Shown here: positions 8,569 to 17,533 of the stretch, in pieces
How positions within the stretch are numbered: position 1 is the stretch's first letter
Layout: each line of letters starts with the position of its first letter
Source: Microbacterium tenebrionis
Lineage (GTDB): Bacteria > Actinomycetota > Actinomycetes > Actinomycetales > Microbacteriaceae
Reading direction: 5' to 3'
Assembly (NCBI RefSeq): GCF_903645325.1
Contig: NZ_CAHJXQ010000002.1
Span: 310,001 to 374,000, forward strand
DNA length: 64,000 nucleotides
Translations under genes and position numbers: made by a program
Notes under the pieces: generated by a model
Databases searched by the model: none
What the model was told of the DNA's origin: nothing
The model's input: only the letters and a program-made list of their open reading frames with translations

Positions 8569-8587
8569 CCCTTCGACAGGCTCAGGG
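8569..8587. repeat. Dispersed intergenic repeat, copy 2
   Basis: CCCTTCGACAGGCTCAGGG. Its exact reverse complement occurs at 15723-15741 after the LCP gene. Confidence 0.65.
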
Positions 8588-8618
8588 TTCGCTCCCGGTT
8601 CAGCCAGCCGGGAACCCT
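8584..8618. terminator. Hairpin between convergent genes
   Basis: AGGGTT / AACCCT outer arms and TCCCGG (8593-8598) / CCGGGA (8608-8613) inner arms make a long imperfect hairpin just past the 3' end of the minus-strand GT2. It is a possible bidirectional terminator without a clear T-tract. Confidence 0.4.
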
Positions 8619-8620
8619 GG

Positions 8621-9694
8621 CTACGGCAGCGGGGTGTTCCGCGTACCCAGGCGCGAAGCATCCACCGTGTCGCGCGCACCGCGCAGCACGCCGGCTATGA
8701 ACCCGAATCCCCACGACAGGTGCATGGTCGGCAGCACCGCGAGGGTCCAGAGCCGTTCGCGGAACGTGCGCCCGCCGCCCGGCTTCAGCGCCATGACCGC
8801 GACGAGGAGGACGTAAGCGACCAGGGGCAGATATACGACGGACGCCAGGATCGAGGCGAGACCCGCGAGCACGCCGGTGAGTTGCAGGATGCCGACGACC
8901 AGAGCGAGGGCCGTGATCAGCACGAGCGCAGGCGGTGCGAAGAACCGCAGCCCGTTGCGGCGGCCGTAACGGCGCACCAGTTCGCCGCGCCACGCGCCGG
9001 TCGCGCGGAACTGCCTGGCCAGACGCCACCAGCTCTCGCGCGGCCAGTAGGTCACCGAGAGCTTCGGATCCAGCCACACCCGGTGGCCCGCGCGACGGAT
9101 GCGGAGATTGAACTCCCAGTCCTCGCCGCGGCGCACGGTCTCGTCGAACAGACCGACTTCGTCCAGGACGGACCGCCGCATGACGCCGAGATAGGCCGAC
9201 TCGGCCTCGCCCTCATGCGTCGTGCCGTGATACGCGCCGCCGCCGAGCCCGACAGGGGAGTTGTAGGCGCGGGCGACGGCCTTCTGGAACGGCGTGCGGC
9301 CGTCGGCGCTCATGACGCCGCCGACGTTGGCCGCACCGGTGCGCTCGAGCGTCGCGAGCGCGCGCTGGGCGTAGCCGGGGGCGAGTTCGGAATGCGCGTC
9401 GACACGAACGATCGTCGGGTACCTGCTCGCCCTGATCGCGGCGTTCAGACCGACGGGGATGTGCGCGGCAGGATTGTCGACCAGGCGGATGCGGTCGTCG
9501 CCCGCCGCCAGACGCTGCGCGAGCTCCGTCGTGCCGTCCGTCGACGGACCGAGCGCGAGCACGAGCTCGCTGGGACCGCTGAGCTCCTGATCGAGCACGG
9601 AGGCCACCGCGTGCTCGAGGTACTTCCGTTCATTGAGCACGGGCATGATGAACGACACCCCTGCTGCAGGTGTTGTCGAATCGTGCTCTTCCAC
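8621..9694 (-). CDS. Glycosyltransferase family 2, ExoA-like, with C-terminal membrane helices
   Basis: A 357-residue membrane-linked GT2. The GT-A domain covers about residues 10-240: FIMPVLNERKYL, ALGPSTDGT and VRVDAHSELAPGYA in the DxD position (DAH rather than DxD, as in ExoA-type succinoglycan transferases), then GEDWEFNLRIRRAG. Two or three hydrophobic segments follow in roughly 250-320 (FFAPPALVLITALALVVGIL and a second near LVAYVLLVAVMAL). It probably adds a sugar to a lipid-linked intermediate at the inner membrane face. The start is GTG at 9694. It is divergent from the TagF-like gene at 9744 with only 49 bp between, so regulation may be shared. Confidence 0.85.
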   Translation of the reverse strand: MEEHDSTTPAAGVSFIMPVLNERKYLEHAVASVLDQELSGPSELVLALGPSTDGTTELAQRLAAGDDRIRLVDNPAAHIPVGLNAAIRASRYPTIVRVDAHSELAPGYAQRALATLERTGAANVGGVMSADGRTPFQKAVARAYNSPVGLGGGAYHGTTHEGEAESAYLGVMRRSVLDEVGLFDETVRRGEDWEFNLRIRRAGHRVWLDPKLSVTYWPRESWWRLARQFRATGAWRGELVRRYGRRNGLRFFAPPALVLITALALVVGILQLTGVLAGLASILASVVYLPLVAYVLLVAVMALKPGGGRTFRERLWTLAVLPTMHLSWGFGFIAGVLRGARDTVDASRLGTRNTPLP

Positions 9695-9731
9695 CCGTCG
9701 ATCATGTCATGGAGCGCGCAGGCGCCATGCG

Positions 9732-9737
9732 TACTCT
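9732..9737 (+). promoter_or_regulatory. Leaderless -10 box
   Basis: TACTCT ends 6 nt before the GTG at 9744. Confidence 0.55.
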
Positions 9738-9743
9738 TGAGAG

Positions 9744-11009
9744 GTGAGCGATGTGAAGAAGGCCTACCGGCTGCTGCGCAAGGCGCTGCGCTCCCGCAAG
9801 GCGGTCCAACGCGTACGCCGGCGTCTTCAGGCGCACCCCGAGAACCACTACAAGGTCGCCGCCTACTTCGCCGACGGCGCCGTGAACATGTACCAGATGC
9901 GCCAGTGGTACCGCCCCCTCGCCGAACTGCAGAAGCTCTGGCCGGTCGTGGTGCTCGCCCGCAATGCGGGCGGCGCCGAGAAGCTCCTCGACGAGGACGC
10001 GCCGCCGGTCGCCTTCGTGCCCACGGTGCGCGACCTCGAGCGGTTCATCGCGCAGCAGGACATCCGCATCGTGCTGTACGTGAACCAGAACACCCGCAAC
10101 TTCCAGATGTTCCGCTACGGCCGGCGCTGGCACGTGTTCATCAATCACGGCGAGTCCGACAAGATGTACATGACCACGAACCAGTACAAGGCGTACGACT
10201 ACGCGTTCGTGGCAGGTCAGGCGGCGCGGGATCGACTCAGCCGCACGCTGTGGGACTACGACGTGGATGCCAGGACGCTCGAGATCGGTCGGCCCCAGGC
10301 CGACCACTACTCCGGTTCGCTGCCCTACACGCCCGACGACCGGACGGTCGTGCTCTACGCGCCCACCTGGGAGGGTGATCGTCCGAGCGCCCACTACGGC
10401 TCGATCGCCACGCACGGCGAGACCCTCGTCGCGGGCCTCCTCGCCACTGGCCGGCACCGCGTCATCTACCGGCCGCACCCGCGAAGCGGCGTGCTCGACC
10501 CCGAGTACGGCGCAGCGCACCGGCGCATCCTCGCCGCGATCGCCGAGGCGAACGCCGCCGACGCCACCGCGCACCACGTCCACGACGATGGCCCGGAGCT
10601 CGGCTGGCAGCTGGTGGCGGCGGACGTCGCGATCGTCGACATCTCGGCGATGGTCTACGACCGTCTCGCCGCGGGCAAGCCGCTGATGATCACGCGCCCC
10701 GTCGACGAGCGCGCGTCGATCGACATCGGCGGATACCTCTCGGACTGCGAGTGGCTGACGACGGATGGCGCAGTGGGCATCGTCACGGAGGTCGATCGCG
10801 TCCGCGCCGACGAGGATGCCGTCGCGAGGCTGCGCATCTGGGTGCAGCACTACTTCGGCGACACCACGCCCGGCGTCGCCACGGCGAAGTTCCACGCGGC
10901 CGTCGAGCATCTGATGGGGCTGTGGGACGACTGGCGCGACCGCGAGATCGGCACGATCAGCCCCGACGAGGACGATGACGACGAAGAGGACAAGGAAGAC
11001 GAGCTCTGA
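9744..11009 (+). CDS. CDP-glycerol glycerophosphotransferase family protein with acidic tail, third copy
   Basis: A 421-residue third member of the family. It begins with a very basic helix (KKAYRLLRKALRSRKAVQRV), consistent with peripheral membrane binding. It lacks the WHG-PLKR form of the loop and has VFINHGESDKMYM instead, then EIGRPQADHY, VLYAPTWEGD, VIYRPHPRSG and VDISAMVYDRLAAGKPLMIT. The C-terminus is strikingly acidic (DEDDDDEEDKEDEL). The differences from its two neighbours suggest another acceptor or polyol, which is inference. The GTG start is supported by TACTCT 6 nt upstream. birA follows after 46 bp. Confidence 0.8.
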   Translation: MSDVKKAYRLLRKALRSRKAVQRVRRRLQAHPENHYKVAAYFADGAVNMYQMRQWYRPLAELQKLWPVVVLARNAGGAEKLLDEDAPPVAFVPTVRDLERFIAQQDIRIVLYVNQNTRNFQMFRYGRRWHVFINHGESDKMYMTTNQYKAYDYAFVAGQAARDRLSRTLWDYDVDARTLEIGRPQADHYSGSLPYTPDDRTVVLYAPTWEGDRPSAHYGSIATHGETLVAGLLATGRHRVIYRPHPRSGVLDPEYGAAHRRILAAIAEANAADATAHHVHDDGPELGWQLVAADVAIVDISAMVYDRLAAGKPLMITRPVDERASIDIGGYLSDCEWLTTDGAVGIVTEVDRVRADEDAVARLRIWVQHYFGDTTPGVATAKFHAAVEHLMGLWDDWRDREIGTISPDEDDDDEEDKEDEL

Positions 11010-11043
11010 CCCGCAGCCCCTGACGCCGTCCGCCGCCGGTTCG

Positions 11044-11049
11044 TAGACT
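11044..11049 (+). promoter_or_regulatory. Leaderless -10 box for birA
   Basis: TAGACT ends 6 nt before the ATG at 11056. Confidence 0.6.
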
Positions 11050-11055
11050 GGCGGC

Positions 11056-11820
11056 ATGGACTTCCCCCAGGCGACGGCAGCGGCATCCCGGTTCGAGTTC
11101 CTCGCCGAGTCGGCGTCGACGAACGCTGCGCTTCGCGTGCTCTCGGCGGATGCCGAGGCCTGGCCCCACCTGTCGGTCCTCGTCACCGACAACCAGACGG
11201 CGGGGCGGGGACGCCTCGACCGTTCCTGGGACGCGCCGGCGGGCACCGCGCTCGCCGTGTCCGTCCTCCTGCGAAGCCTGCCGAGCGACCCGGAGGCGAC
11301 CGGGTGGATCCCCCTGGTCGCAGGACTCGCGATGGCGGATGCCGTGACGGTGCAGCTGGTCGATCACGAGGTCGGCGTCAAATGGCCCAATGACGTGCTC
11401 GTGGACGGGCGCAAGATCTGCGGCATCCTGGCGGAGTCCACCGGCTCCGCGATCGTGTTGGGAGCGGGTGTGAACACCGCGATGACCGCGGCGCAGCTCC
11501 CGGTGCCGACGGCGACCTCGTTCGCGGCGCTCGGGGCCGTGGCGGATCATGACCGGTTGGTCTCGGACTACCTCCGGCGGCTGAGCGGCCTGCTGGAGGC
11601 CCTGGCGACATGGGGCGACGCCGACCGCAGCGGCGTGCGCGACGCGGTGTCCGCGCGCTGCGCGACCCTCGGCCGCGACGTCGACGTGTCGCTGCCCGGC
11701 GGCGGCGCGCTGCACGGGACCGCGATCCGGCTCGCGGACGACGGGCGGCTGGTCGTCGAGGTCGACGGTGCGGAGCACCTCATCGCCGCCGGCGACGTCG
11801 TCCACGCCCGACTCGCCTGA
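11056..11820 (+). CDS. birA: Biotin--[acetyl-CoA-carboxylase] ligase
   Basis: A 254-residue biotin protein ligase that makes biotinyl-5'-AMP and transfers biotin to carboxylase carrier domains in the cytoplasm. Seen: the biotinyl-AMP loop G50-R51-G52-R53 in TAGRGRLDRSW, VKWPNDVLVDGRKICGIL with the catalytic Lys109, and a small C-terminal SH3-like domain from about residue 205. No N-terminal winged helix is present, so this is the monofunctional actinobacterial type and not a repressor. The PH-domain protein and purK/purE follow, the same order I recall around Rv3279c-Rv3275c of M. tuberculosis. Confidence 0.95.
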   Translation: MDFPQATAAASRFEFLAESASTNAALRVLSADAEAWPHLSVLVTDNQTAGRGRLDRSWDAPAGTALAVSVLLRSLPSDPEATGWIPLVAGLAMADAVTVQLVDHEVGVKWPNDVLVDGRKICGILAESTGSAIVLGAGVNTAMTAAQLPVPTATSFAALGAVADHDRLVSDYLRRLSGLLEALATWGDADRSGVRDAVSARCATLGRDVDVSLPGGGALHGTAIRLADDGRLVVEVDGAEHLIAAGDVVHARLA

Positions 11821-11898
11821 TCGTCCGGGCCCACCGGGCCAGGGCGGACACGCCGTCACACAGCGGGTGTTGTCCGCGGTGACGGGCACAATGGAGCC

Positions 11899-12453
11899 AT
11901 GACCCAACCCGTGACGCTCAGCGGCCGGCCGATGATGCCGCCGCCAGGGGCACCTGCCGAGGAGCTGCTCATCGCGCGCTTCCGCGGCGGGGCGCGCGGG
12001 CTGTTCTGGTCGGCGCTGCTCCTGATCGCCGTGTGCGGGGCCACGGCCTTCTTCTTCGACAACCTGCCGGACGGCTTCCAGAACTGGATGCTGCTCGCAG
12101 CTGCGGGCCTGCTCGTGCTGCTCGGGGTCGTCATCCCGTTCCTCGTGTGGTTCTCGCGCACATACACCGTCACGACGCGGCGCGTGATCGTCCGGCATGG
12201 GCTGGGAGCGCGCCAGCGCCGCGAGATGTCGCACGTGCGCGGCTACTCGATCGGGGTGCGCCGCGGCATCGGGCAGCGGATGTGGGGGGCCGGGACGATC
12301 ACGCTCTCGAACGGTCTGGATGCGCCGCTGAGCCTGGTGAACATCCCGAACGTCACTCTTGTGCACGAGGCGCTGGCCGACCAGATCGAGGTCAACCAGA
12401 TCCTGGCGCACCGCGACGCCCAGTCGATGGGCGACACCGACCCGGTGTCCTGA
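11899..12453 (+). CDS. Membrane protein with bacterial PH domain (bPH2/DUF304)
   Basis: A 184-residue protein. Two membrane helices lie near residues 34-52 and 65-86 (LFWSALLLIAVCGATAFFF, MLLAAAGLLVLLGVVIPFLV). A bacterial PH-like domain follows with the family opening TYTVTTRRVIVRHGL and a GAGTITLSNGL strand pair. The biochemical role is unknown; it probably sits on the cytoplasmic membrane face. The ATG at 11899 follows CACAAT by 6 nt, a weaker version of the leaderless signal. It lies between birA and purK, a placement conserved in actinobacteria as I recall it. Confidence 0.8.
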   Translation: MTQPVTLSGRPMMPPPGAPAEELLIARFRGGARGLFWSALLLIAVCGATAFFFDNLPDGFQNWMLLAAAGLLVLLGVVIPFLVWFSRTYTVTTRRVIVRHGLGARQRREMSHVRGYSIGVRRGIGQRMWGAGTITLSNGLDAPLSLVNIPNVTLVHEALADQIEVNQILAHRDAQSMGDTDPVS

Positions 12454-12523
12454 CGCGCGAGGGCCTGACGCGCGAGCACTCCGCTCGATGCGGAAGAATG
12501 GCTCACGACGAACGGAGAACCAC

Positions 12524-13645
12524 ATGGTGTTGCGCATCGGCGTGATCGGCGGCGGTCAGCTGGCGAGGATGATGATCGCCCCGGCGGTGGAGCTCGGGAT
12601 CGATCTGCGTGTCCTCGCCGAGGCGGAGGGCATGTCCGCGCAGCTGGCCGCGACCGCGGTGGGCGACTACCGCGACCTGGACACGGTGCGGGCCTTCGCG
12701 CAGGACGTCGACGTCATCACGTTCGACCACGAGCACGTCCCGCAGGAGGTGCTGCGCGCTCTCGTGTCGGAAGGCGTCGCCGTGCACCCGGGGCCCGATG
12801 CGCTCCGCTTCGCGCAGGACAAGCTCGAGATGCGCGAGCGCCTCGCGGAGCTCGGCGTGCCGCAGCCGGACTGGGCGCGGGTGACCGACGCCTCCGAGCT
12901 TCAGGCATTCCTCGACGACCACGGCGGGCGCGGTGTGGTGAAGACCCCGCGCGGCGGGTATGACGGCAAGGGCGTGCGCGTGGTCGGTGCGGCGGCTGAG
13001 GCGTCGGACTGGTTCGAGCGGGCGGGCGACGAAGCACTCCTCGTCGAGGAGCTCGTCGCGTTCCGCCGCGAGCTCGCTCAGCAGATCGCGCGCAGGCCGA
13101 GCGGGCAGATGGTCCCCTACCCGGTCGTGGAGACCGTGCAACGCGACGGCGTGTGCGCAGAGGTGTTCGCGCCGGCTCCCGGCGCGGGGGAACGCCTTGT
13201 CCAGGTGGCCGAAGGCATCGGACGCCGGATCGCCGAGGGACTCGGCGTGACGGGCATGCTGGCCGTCGAGCTGTTCGAGACGGATGACGAGCGGATCCTC
13301 GTGAACGAGCTCGCCATGCGCCCGCACAACAGCGGTCACTGGAGCCAGGACGGCGCCGTGACGGGGCAGTTCGAGCAGCACCTGCGTGCGGTCGCCGACC
13401 TGCCGCTCGGAGATGCATCGCCGAGCGCGGCCTGGGCGACGATGGTGAACATCCTCGGCGGCCCGCTCGACGGCACGTTCGAGAGCCGGTTCGATGCAGC
13501 GATGTCCGAGCATCCGGACGCGAAGATCCACATCTACGGCAAGGACGCGCGCCCCGGCCGCAAGGTCGGACACATCAACGTCTCCGGCGACGATCTCGAC
13601 GACATCGTCTACACGGCGCGTGCGGTCGCCGCGCACTTCGACTGA
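12524..13645 (+). CDS. purK: 5-(carboxyamino)imidazole ribonucleotide synthase
   Basis: A 373-residue ATP-grasp enzyme converting AIR, bicarbonate and ATP to N5-CAIR in purine synthesis. Seen: the N-terminal GVIGGGQLARMM, DHEHVP, the ATP-grasp pieces VVKTPRGGYDGKGV and LLVEELVAFRREL, and the metal/phosphate site LVNELAMRPHNSGHW. The ATG at 12524 is chosen for fit to the family N-terminus and GGAGA about 8 nt upstream. purE follows 73 bp later with its own -10 box, so the pair need not be one transcript. Confidence 0.96.
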   Translation: MVLRIGVIGGGQLARMMIAPAVELGIDLRVLAEAEGMSAQLAATAVGDYRDLDTVRAFAQDVDVITFDHEHVPQEVLRALVSEGVAVHPGPDALRFAQDKLEMRERLAELGVPQPDWARVTDASELQAFLDDHGGRGVVKTPRGGYDGKGVRVVGAAAEASDWFERAGDEALLVEELVAFRRELAQQIARRPSGQMVPYPVVETVQRDGVCAEVFAPAPGAGERLVQVAEGIGRRIAEGLGVTGMLAVELFETDDERILVNELAMRPHNSGHWSQDGAVTGQFEQHLRAVADLPLGDASPSAAWATMVNILGGPLDGTFESRFDAAMSEHPDAKIHIYGKDARPGRKVGHINVSGDDLDDIVYTARAVAAHFD

Positions 13646-13706
13646 ATCCGCTGAGAACACGGGCGCAAAGCTCGTGCCGTTCAGCAGAACTCCGGCGAGC
13701 GGAAAG

Positions 13707-13712
13707 TAGCCT
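13707..13712 (+). promoter_or_regulatory. Leaderless -10 box for purE
   Basis: TAGCCT ends 6 nt before the GTG at 13719. Confidence 0.55.
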
Positions 13713-13718
13713 GGGGGA

Positions 13719-14234
13719 GTGACTGAGCCACTGCACTCCTCCAGCGCGCCCGTCGTCGGCGTCGTGATGGGTTCCGACTCCGACTGGCGCGTGATGAGCG
13801 ACGCCTCCCAGGCGCTCACCGACTTCGGCATTCCGCACGAGGTCGAGGTGGTGTCCGCGCACCGGACCCCGGACAAGCTCATGTCCTACGCGCGCGAGGC
13901 GCGTGCCCGCGGCATCCGCGTGATCATCGCCGGGGCAGGCGGCGCCGCGCACCTGCCGGGCATGCTGGCGTCGATGACGCCTCTTCCGGTGATCGGCGTG
14001 CCCGTGCCGCTGGCCTATCTCGACGGCATGGACTCCCTGCTCTCGATCGTGCAGATGCCCGCCGGCATCCCGGTCGCCACGGTGTCGATCGGCGGTGCGC
14101 GCAACGCGGGACTGCTCGCCGCGCGCATCCTCGGCGTCTCGGATGCCGCGATCGCGGATCGGCTCGAGGAATTCGCGCGCGGTCTCGAGAGCCAGGTGGC
14201 GGAGAAGAACGAGCGGCTGAAGGGCTCCCTGTGA
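13719..14234 (+). CDS. purE: N5-carboxyaminoimidazole ribonucleotide mutase
   Basis: A 171-residue class I PurE that isomerises N5-CAIR to CAIR. Family motifs: [10 protein letters not shown] at the phosphate site, the invariant [20 protein letters not shown] and the PVIGVPVP strand. The GTG start is supported by TAGCCT 6 nt upstream. The stop overlaps the next start as GTGA, so the LCP gene is translationally coupled to purE. Confidence 0.96.
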   Translation: MTEPLHSSSAPVVGVVMGSDSDWRVMSDASQALTDFGIPHEVEVVSAHRTPDKLMSYAREARARGIRVIIAGAGGAAHLPGMLASMTPLPVIGVPVPLAYLDGMDSLLSIVQMPAGIPVATVSIGGARNAGLLAARILGVSDAAIADRLEEFARGLESQVAEKNERLKGSL

Positions 14235-15691
14235 CCCTTGCCGCACCACGTGCGACGCAGGGCACGGGTCGGCGCCTGATCGAGCCGCGTCCGCTGCGCA
14301 ACCCCGACGTCTCCGACGAATCGTTCATGGGGCGCCGCGGCTGGTGGCTGGTGGCGATGAACGTGCTGGTGCCCGGATCTGCGCAGATCCTCGCCGGTCG
14401 CAATCGCAAGCTCGGCCGCTTCGGGCTCGGTGCGACGCTCATCGGCTGGGTGCTCGTCCTCGTGGCTGCCGGGATCGCGCTGTTCGCACAGTCGGCCCTC
14501 GTGTGGCTGGTGAGTGGTCCGCTGTCCTGGGGCGTGCTGACGCTCGTGCAGGTGCTGCTGATCGGGTACTTCGTGCTGTGGCTGGTGCTCACGATCGACA
14601 CCTTGCGTCTGGTGCGCCTGGTGAAGGTGCCCACGGTGTCGCGGTGGGCGATCCCGATCGCGTCGCTGCTCGTGCTGACCCTCGTGGGCGGTGGGGCGCT
14701 CTACGCCGCCAGCGCCGCAGCGTCCGGTCGTGGTGCTCTCGGCGACATCTTCGGCAGCAGCGGTCCGAGCGTCGACCCCAGTGACGGGTACTACAACATC
14801 CTGCTCCTCGGTGCCGACAGCGGAGACGGGCGCGACTCCATGCGTTTCGACAGCATCTCCGTGGCATCCATCAACGCCACGACCGGTGCGGTGACGCTCT
14901 TCGGTATCCCGCGCGAGCTGCCGAACGCCCCCTTCAGCGACGGCAGCCCGATGCAGCAGCTCTACCCGGACGGCTTCCAGGGCCAGTCGTCGGCGACGTG
15001 CGGCTGGAACGGCTGGATGAACCACATCCGTTACGCCGCCGAGGTGTGTCGCGAGGACGAGGGCCAGGCCCTGTATCCGGATGCCGCGAACCACGGCTCC
15101 GCGCCCGGTATCGAGGCGACGAAGGATGCCGCAGAGGGGATCCTCGGCATCGAGATCCCGTATTACGTGTTCATCGACATGCACGGCTTCGCCGACATGA
15201 TCGATGCGCTCGGCGGCGTCGACATCAACGTCACCGAGCGGCTCCCCAAGGGCGGTCCGCCCGAGGGCTGGACCGGCACCGACGCCGACGAGTGGGCGAT
15301 CGGCTGGATCGAGGTCGGCCAGCAGCACATGGACGGCGACACCGCTCAGTGGTATGCGCGTTCGCGGTACACCACCAGCGACTGGGACCGCATGCAGCGT
15401 CAGCGCGAGCTGCAGATCGCGATGCTCGAGCAGTTCACCCCGCAGAACGTGCTCGCACGGTTCAACGAGATCGCCGCTGCCGGTACGGTTCTCATCGACA
15501 CCGACCTTCCCAAGGACAAGCTGCCGGAGTTCTTCGACCTGATGATGAAGGCCAAGGAGCAGCCCGTCACGACGATCGAGCTGACCCCCGACAACGGCGT
15601 CGACGAGTTCGAGCCGGACTACGCGCACATCCGCGAGCTCGCGCACGAGACCATGCATCCGCCGACGGAGACGCCCGCACCGACGCCGTAG
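14231..15691 (+). CDS. LytR-CpsA-Psr (LCP) family glycopolymer transferase
   Basis: A 486-residue membrane protein. LCP enzymes move polyprenyl-linked glycopolymers onto peptidoglycan outside the cell. The N-terminus is unusual in carrying about four hydrophobic segments (residues 37-170) instead of one helix. The LCP domain (about 190-430) shows [53 protein letters not shown] and [20 protein letters not shown] with the conserved Arg/Asp pairs. It is the best candidate in the window for attaching island-made glycans to the wall. It begins at GTG overlapping the purE stop. A repeat element follows its stop. Confidence 0.92.
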   Translation: MTLAAPRATQGTGRRLIEPRPLRNPDVSDESFMGRRGWWLVAMNVLVPGSAQILAGRNRKLGRFGLGATLIGWVLVLVAAGIALFAQSALVWLVSGPLSWGVLTLVQVLLIGYFVLWLVLTIDTLRLVRLVKVPTVSRWAIPIASLLVLTLVGGGALYAASAAASGRGALGDIFGSSGPSVDPSDGYYNILLLGADSGDGRDSMRFDSISVASINATTGAVTLFGIPRELPNAPFSDGSPMQQLYPDGFQGQSSATCGWNGWMNHIRYAAEVCREDEGQALYPDAANHGSAPGIEATKDAAEGILGIEIPYYVFIDMHGFADMIDALGGVDINVTERLPKGGPPEGWTGTDADEWAIGWIEVGQQHMDGDTAQWYARSRYTTSDWDRMQRQRELQIAMLEQFTPQNVLARFNEIAAAGTVLIDTDLPKDKLPEFFDLMMKAKEQPVTTIELTPDNGVDEFEPDYAHIRELAHETMHPPTETPAPTP

Positions 15692-15722
15692 ACGCGCCGC
15701 CACCTGGGCCCGCAAGCCCGGT

Positions 15723-15741
15723 CCCTGAGCCTGTCGAAGGG
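15723..15741. repeat. Dispersed intergenic repeat, copy 3 (inverted)
   Basis: CCCTGAGCCTGTCGAAGGG, the exact reverse complement of the copy at 8569-8587, between the convergent LCP and DUF4012 genes. Confidence 0.65.
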
Positions 15742-15750
15742 GTAGGGCGT

Positions 15751-17466
15751 TCACCCGCAGTCGATGTCCGCGCGCAGGATCTCGGGATCCTCGAGCATCG
15801 GGGTGTGATGCAGACGCGTCAGGGGATCGCCCGAACCGGCCCCGGTGAACGTCGCCGTCACGGTGCCGGACTCTCCGGGCGCGAGTGCGATCTCCTGCTG
15901 GACGACGGGTCGCCCGTCGAGCGTCGTCGTGAGCTCACCCCGCGCGGAGGCGCCCTGCGGCCCGTAGATCGCGATCAGGGTGCGCAGGTCACCCGGCGCG
16001 CCGCCTTCGGGGGCGACGGCGGATGCCGCGACCTCTTCCGGGACGGCACTGGTCCATGTCACCCGGATCTGCGTCGCCGGCATGCCGTCGCACACGCCGA
16101 AGGCGGTGGTGATGGTCGCGGCGGCGTAGGCATCGAGGGGAGCTCCGGTGCGGTCGTTGAGCAGCACGCCGACATGGACGTCGTGATCGTCGTCATGGGG
16201 GAGCGTGCCTCCGAGGGAGGATGCCGCGAACAGCTCCTGCTCCTCCTCATGCGCGCTCCAGATGCGGATGCGGTCGTCGCGTGCGGCGTCGCTGAGTGCG
16301 GCGAGCAGCGACGACGGCTCCTCGCTGGACAGGGCGGCGCCGAGCACGGCCTGAGCGGCCCGGGAGAAGGCGATGTCCTGCGCCGCCGGGTCCGGGATCG
16401 CCTGCGGCATGTCGTTCGTCAGAACAGTCATGATGGAGTCCGATGTCGCGGTGAACGCGTCGAACTGCACGGCGTCGGTCGCGGTGAGCACATGGCGCAT
16501 CGTGTCGATGTCCACGGCGATGACTCCGTCGACCGCTGTGCCGAACTGCGATTGCCAGCGCTGTGCGATCAAGGATCCGGCCGCGGCGAAATCCGGCACG
16601 CTCGTCATGTCGCGGGGTATGCGCCCCGGGCCGTCGCCGTACAGAGCGAGCACTGCGTCGTCGAGTTCGAGGGGCTCCGTCAGCGCCGGAACGTCGAGGC
16701 CGGATGCTGCGCGCACGACGCTGATCGTGCCGTCGGCGGCGCTGACCTGGATGAACGCGGCGGCAGCACCCCCGTGCGAACGCAGTTCGGCGTTGTTCTG
16801 CACGGCGATGACGTATGTTCTCGGTTCAGAGGATCCGAGCATCCCGGGCAGCAGTACGGCTGCACCGCGCAACGCGCCGACGGTGGATGCTGCGTCTTCG
16901 AGGACTGCGCGGGTCTCGCGCACGGCATCGGCGATCGGGGGCAAGGCGCCGTCCGCGTCGATGAGGCGCGCCCTGGCCTCGGCGCCGGCGAGCGCTGAGG
17001 CGGGGCGATCGAGGGACTCTGCCAGGCCGGAGAGCGCCGTCACGTCGACCCGGCTTCCGCTCAGGCCGACGGTCGCGAGGTCGGTGTCGGGGGCGAGTGC
17101 GACCGTCGGCCGGACGGCGGTGTCGGCGACGTTCGCGGTGATCTCGGCGATCTCGCGGATCGCGGTGAAGCTCTGGCCGAGCCAGGGGATGAATTCGAAC
17201 CCGCGCCAGACGGGGTCGGAACTGAGCTCGCCGGCGAGCTCGGCGTGCTGCGCGATGCGAGGGGCGATCCGTTCGGCGCGGTCGAACGCGCGCTCGTCGA
17301 GGGCCCGGTGGAGCTGGGTGACGGAGTTGCGCACGTTCTGCAGTTCGGTGACGGCGCCGACTCCGCGGATGACCACCCAGCCGATCGCGACGAGCAAGAG
17401 GGTGACGAGGGTGGCCACGATCCACCCCGTCACGCGCCGTCGTGCTGGCATCCGCCCGTCGCTCAT
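15751..17466 (-). CDS. DUF4012 domain-containing membrane-anchored protein
   Basis: A 571-residue protein with an N-terminal Arg-rich stretch, one membrane helix (GWIVATLVTLLLVAIGWVVI, about 12-31), a helical region and then the DUF4012 extracytoplasmic domain. Landmarks are TYVIAVQNNAELRSHGG, VPALTEPLELDD and VDGVIAVDIDTMRHVL. Function is unknown; family members are often found beside exopolysaccharide genes, which fits here. The start at 17466 (MSDGRMPARRR) is chosen over an ATG seven codons upstream because it leaves a normal basic N-terminus. It is divergent from the GT4 gene at 17534. Confidence 0.82.
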   Translation of the reverse strand: MSDGRMPARRRVTGWIVATLVTLLLVAIGWVVIRGVGAVTELQNVRNSVTQLHRALDERAFDRAERIAPRIAQHAELAGELSSDPVWRGFEFIPWLGQSFTAIREIAEITANVADTAVRPTVALAPDTDLATVGLSGSRVDVTALSGLAESLDRPASALAGAEARARLIDADGALPPIADAVRETRAVLEDAASTVGALRGAAVLLPGMLGSSEPRTYVIAVQNNAELRSHGGAAAAFIQVSAADGTISVVRAASGLDVPALTEPLELDDAVLALYGDGPGRIPRDMTSVPDFAAAGSLIAQRWQSQFGTAVDGVIAVDIDTMRHVLTATDAVQFDAFTATSDSIMTVLTNDMPQAIPDPAAQDIAFSRAAQAVLGAALSSEEPSSLLAALSDAARDDRIRIWSAHEEEQELFAASSLGGTLPHDDDHDVHVGVLLNDRTGAPLDAYAAATITTAFGVCDGMPATQIRVTWTSAVPEEVAASAVAPEGGAPGDLRTLIAIYGPQGASARGELTTTLDGRPVVQQEIALAPGESGTVTATFTGAGSGDPLTRLHHTPMLEDPEILRADIDCG

Positions 17467-17521
17467 GAGTGCATTCAAGCACGGCACGGCGTGCGGCGCG
17501 GGGTTTCGGGTTCGGCGCGCA

Positions 17522-17527
17522 TACGCT
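17522..17527 (+). promoter_or_regulatory. Leaderless -10 box
   Basis: TACGCT ends 6 nt before the ATG at 17534. Confidence 0.55.
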
Positions 17528-17533
17528 GTCGAT

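Larger units (their letters stand above)
8417..8620. other. Intergenic region between convergent genes
   Basis: 204 bp without a supported gene. It holds two copies of the CCTTCGACAGGCTC element (8491-8510 and 8569-8587) and a hairpin at 8584-8618. The small open frames across it look like shadows. Confidence 0.7.

Noticed and set aside
11836-11883. GCGGACA/TGTCCGC hairpin after birA as a riboswitch or terminator
   Set aside because: Only a 7-bp stem, no T-tract and no known aptamer pattern.
10957-12537. 526-residue minus-strand frame over birA and the PH-protein gene
   Set aside because: Spans several well-supported plus-strand genes and has no recognisable motif; shadow of GC bias.
12503-13882. 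459-residue minus-strand frame opposite purK and purE
   Set aside because: His/Arg/Asp-rich shadow, no family resemblance.
14015-15754. 579-residue minus-strand frame opposite the LCP gene
   Set aside because: Shadow of the LCP coding sequence.
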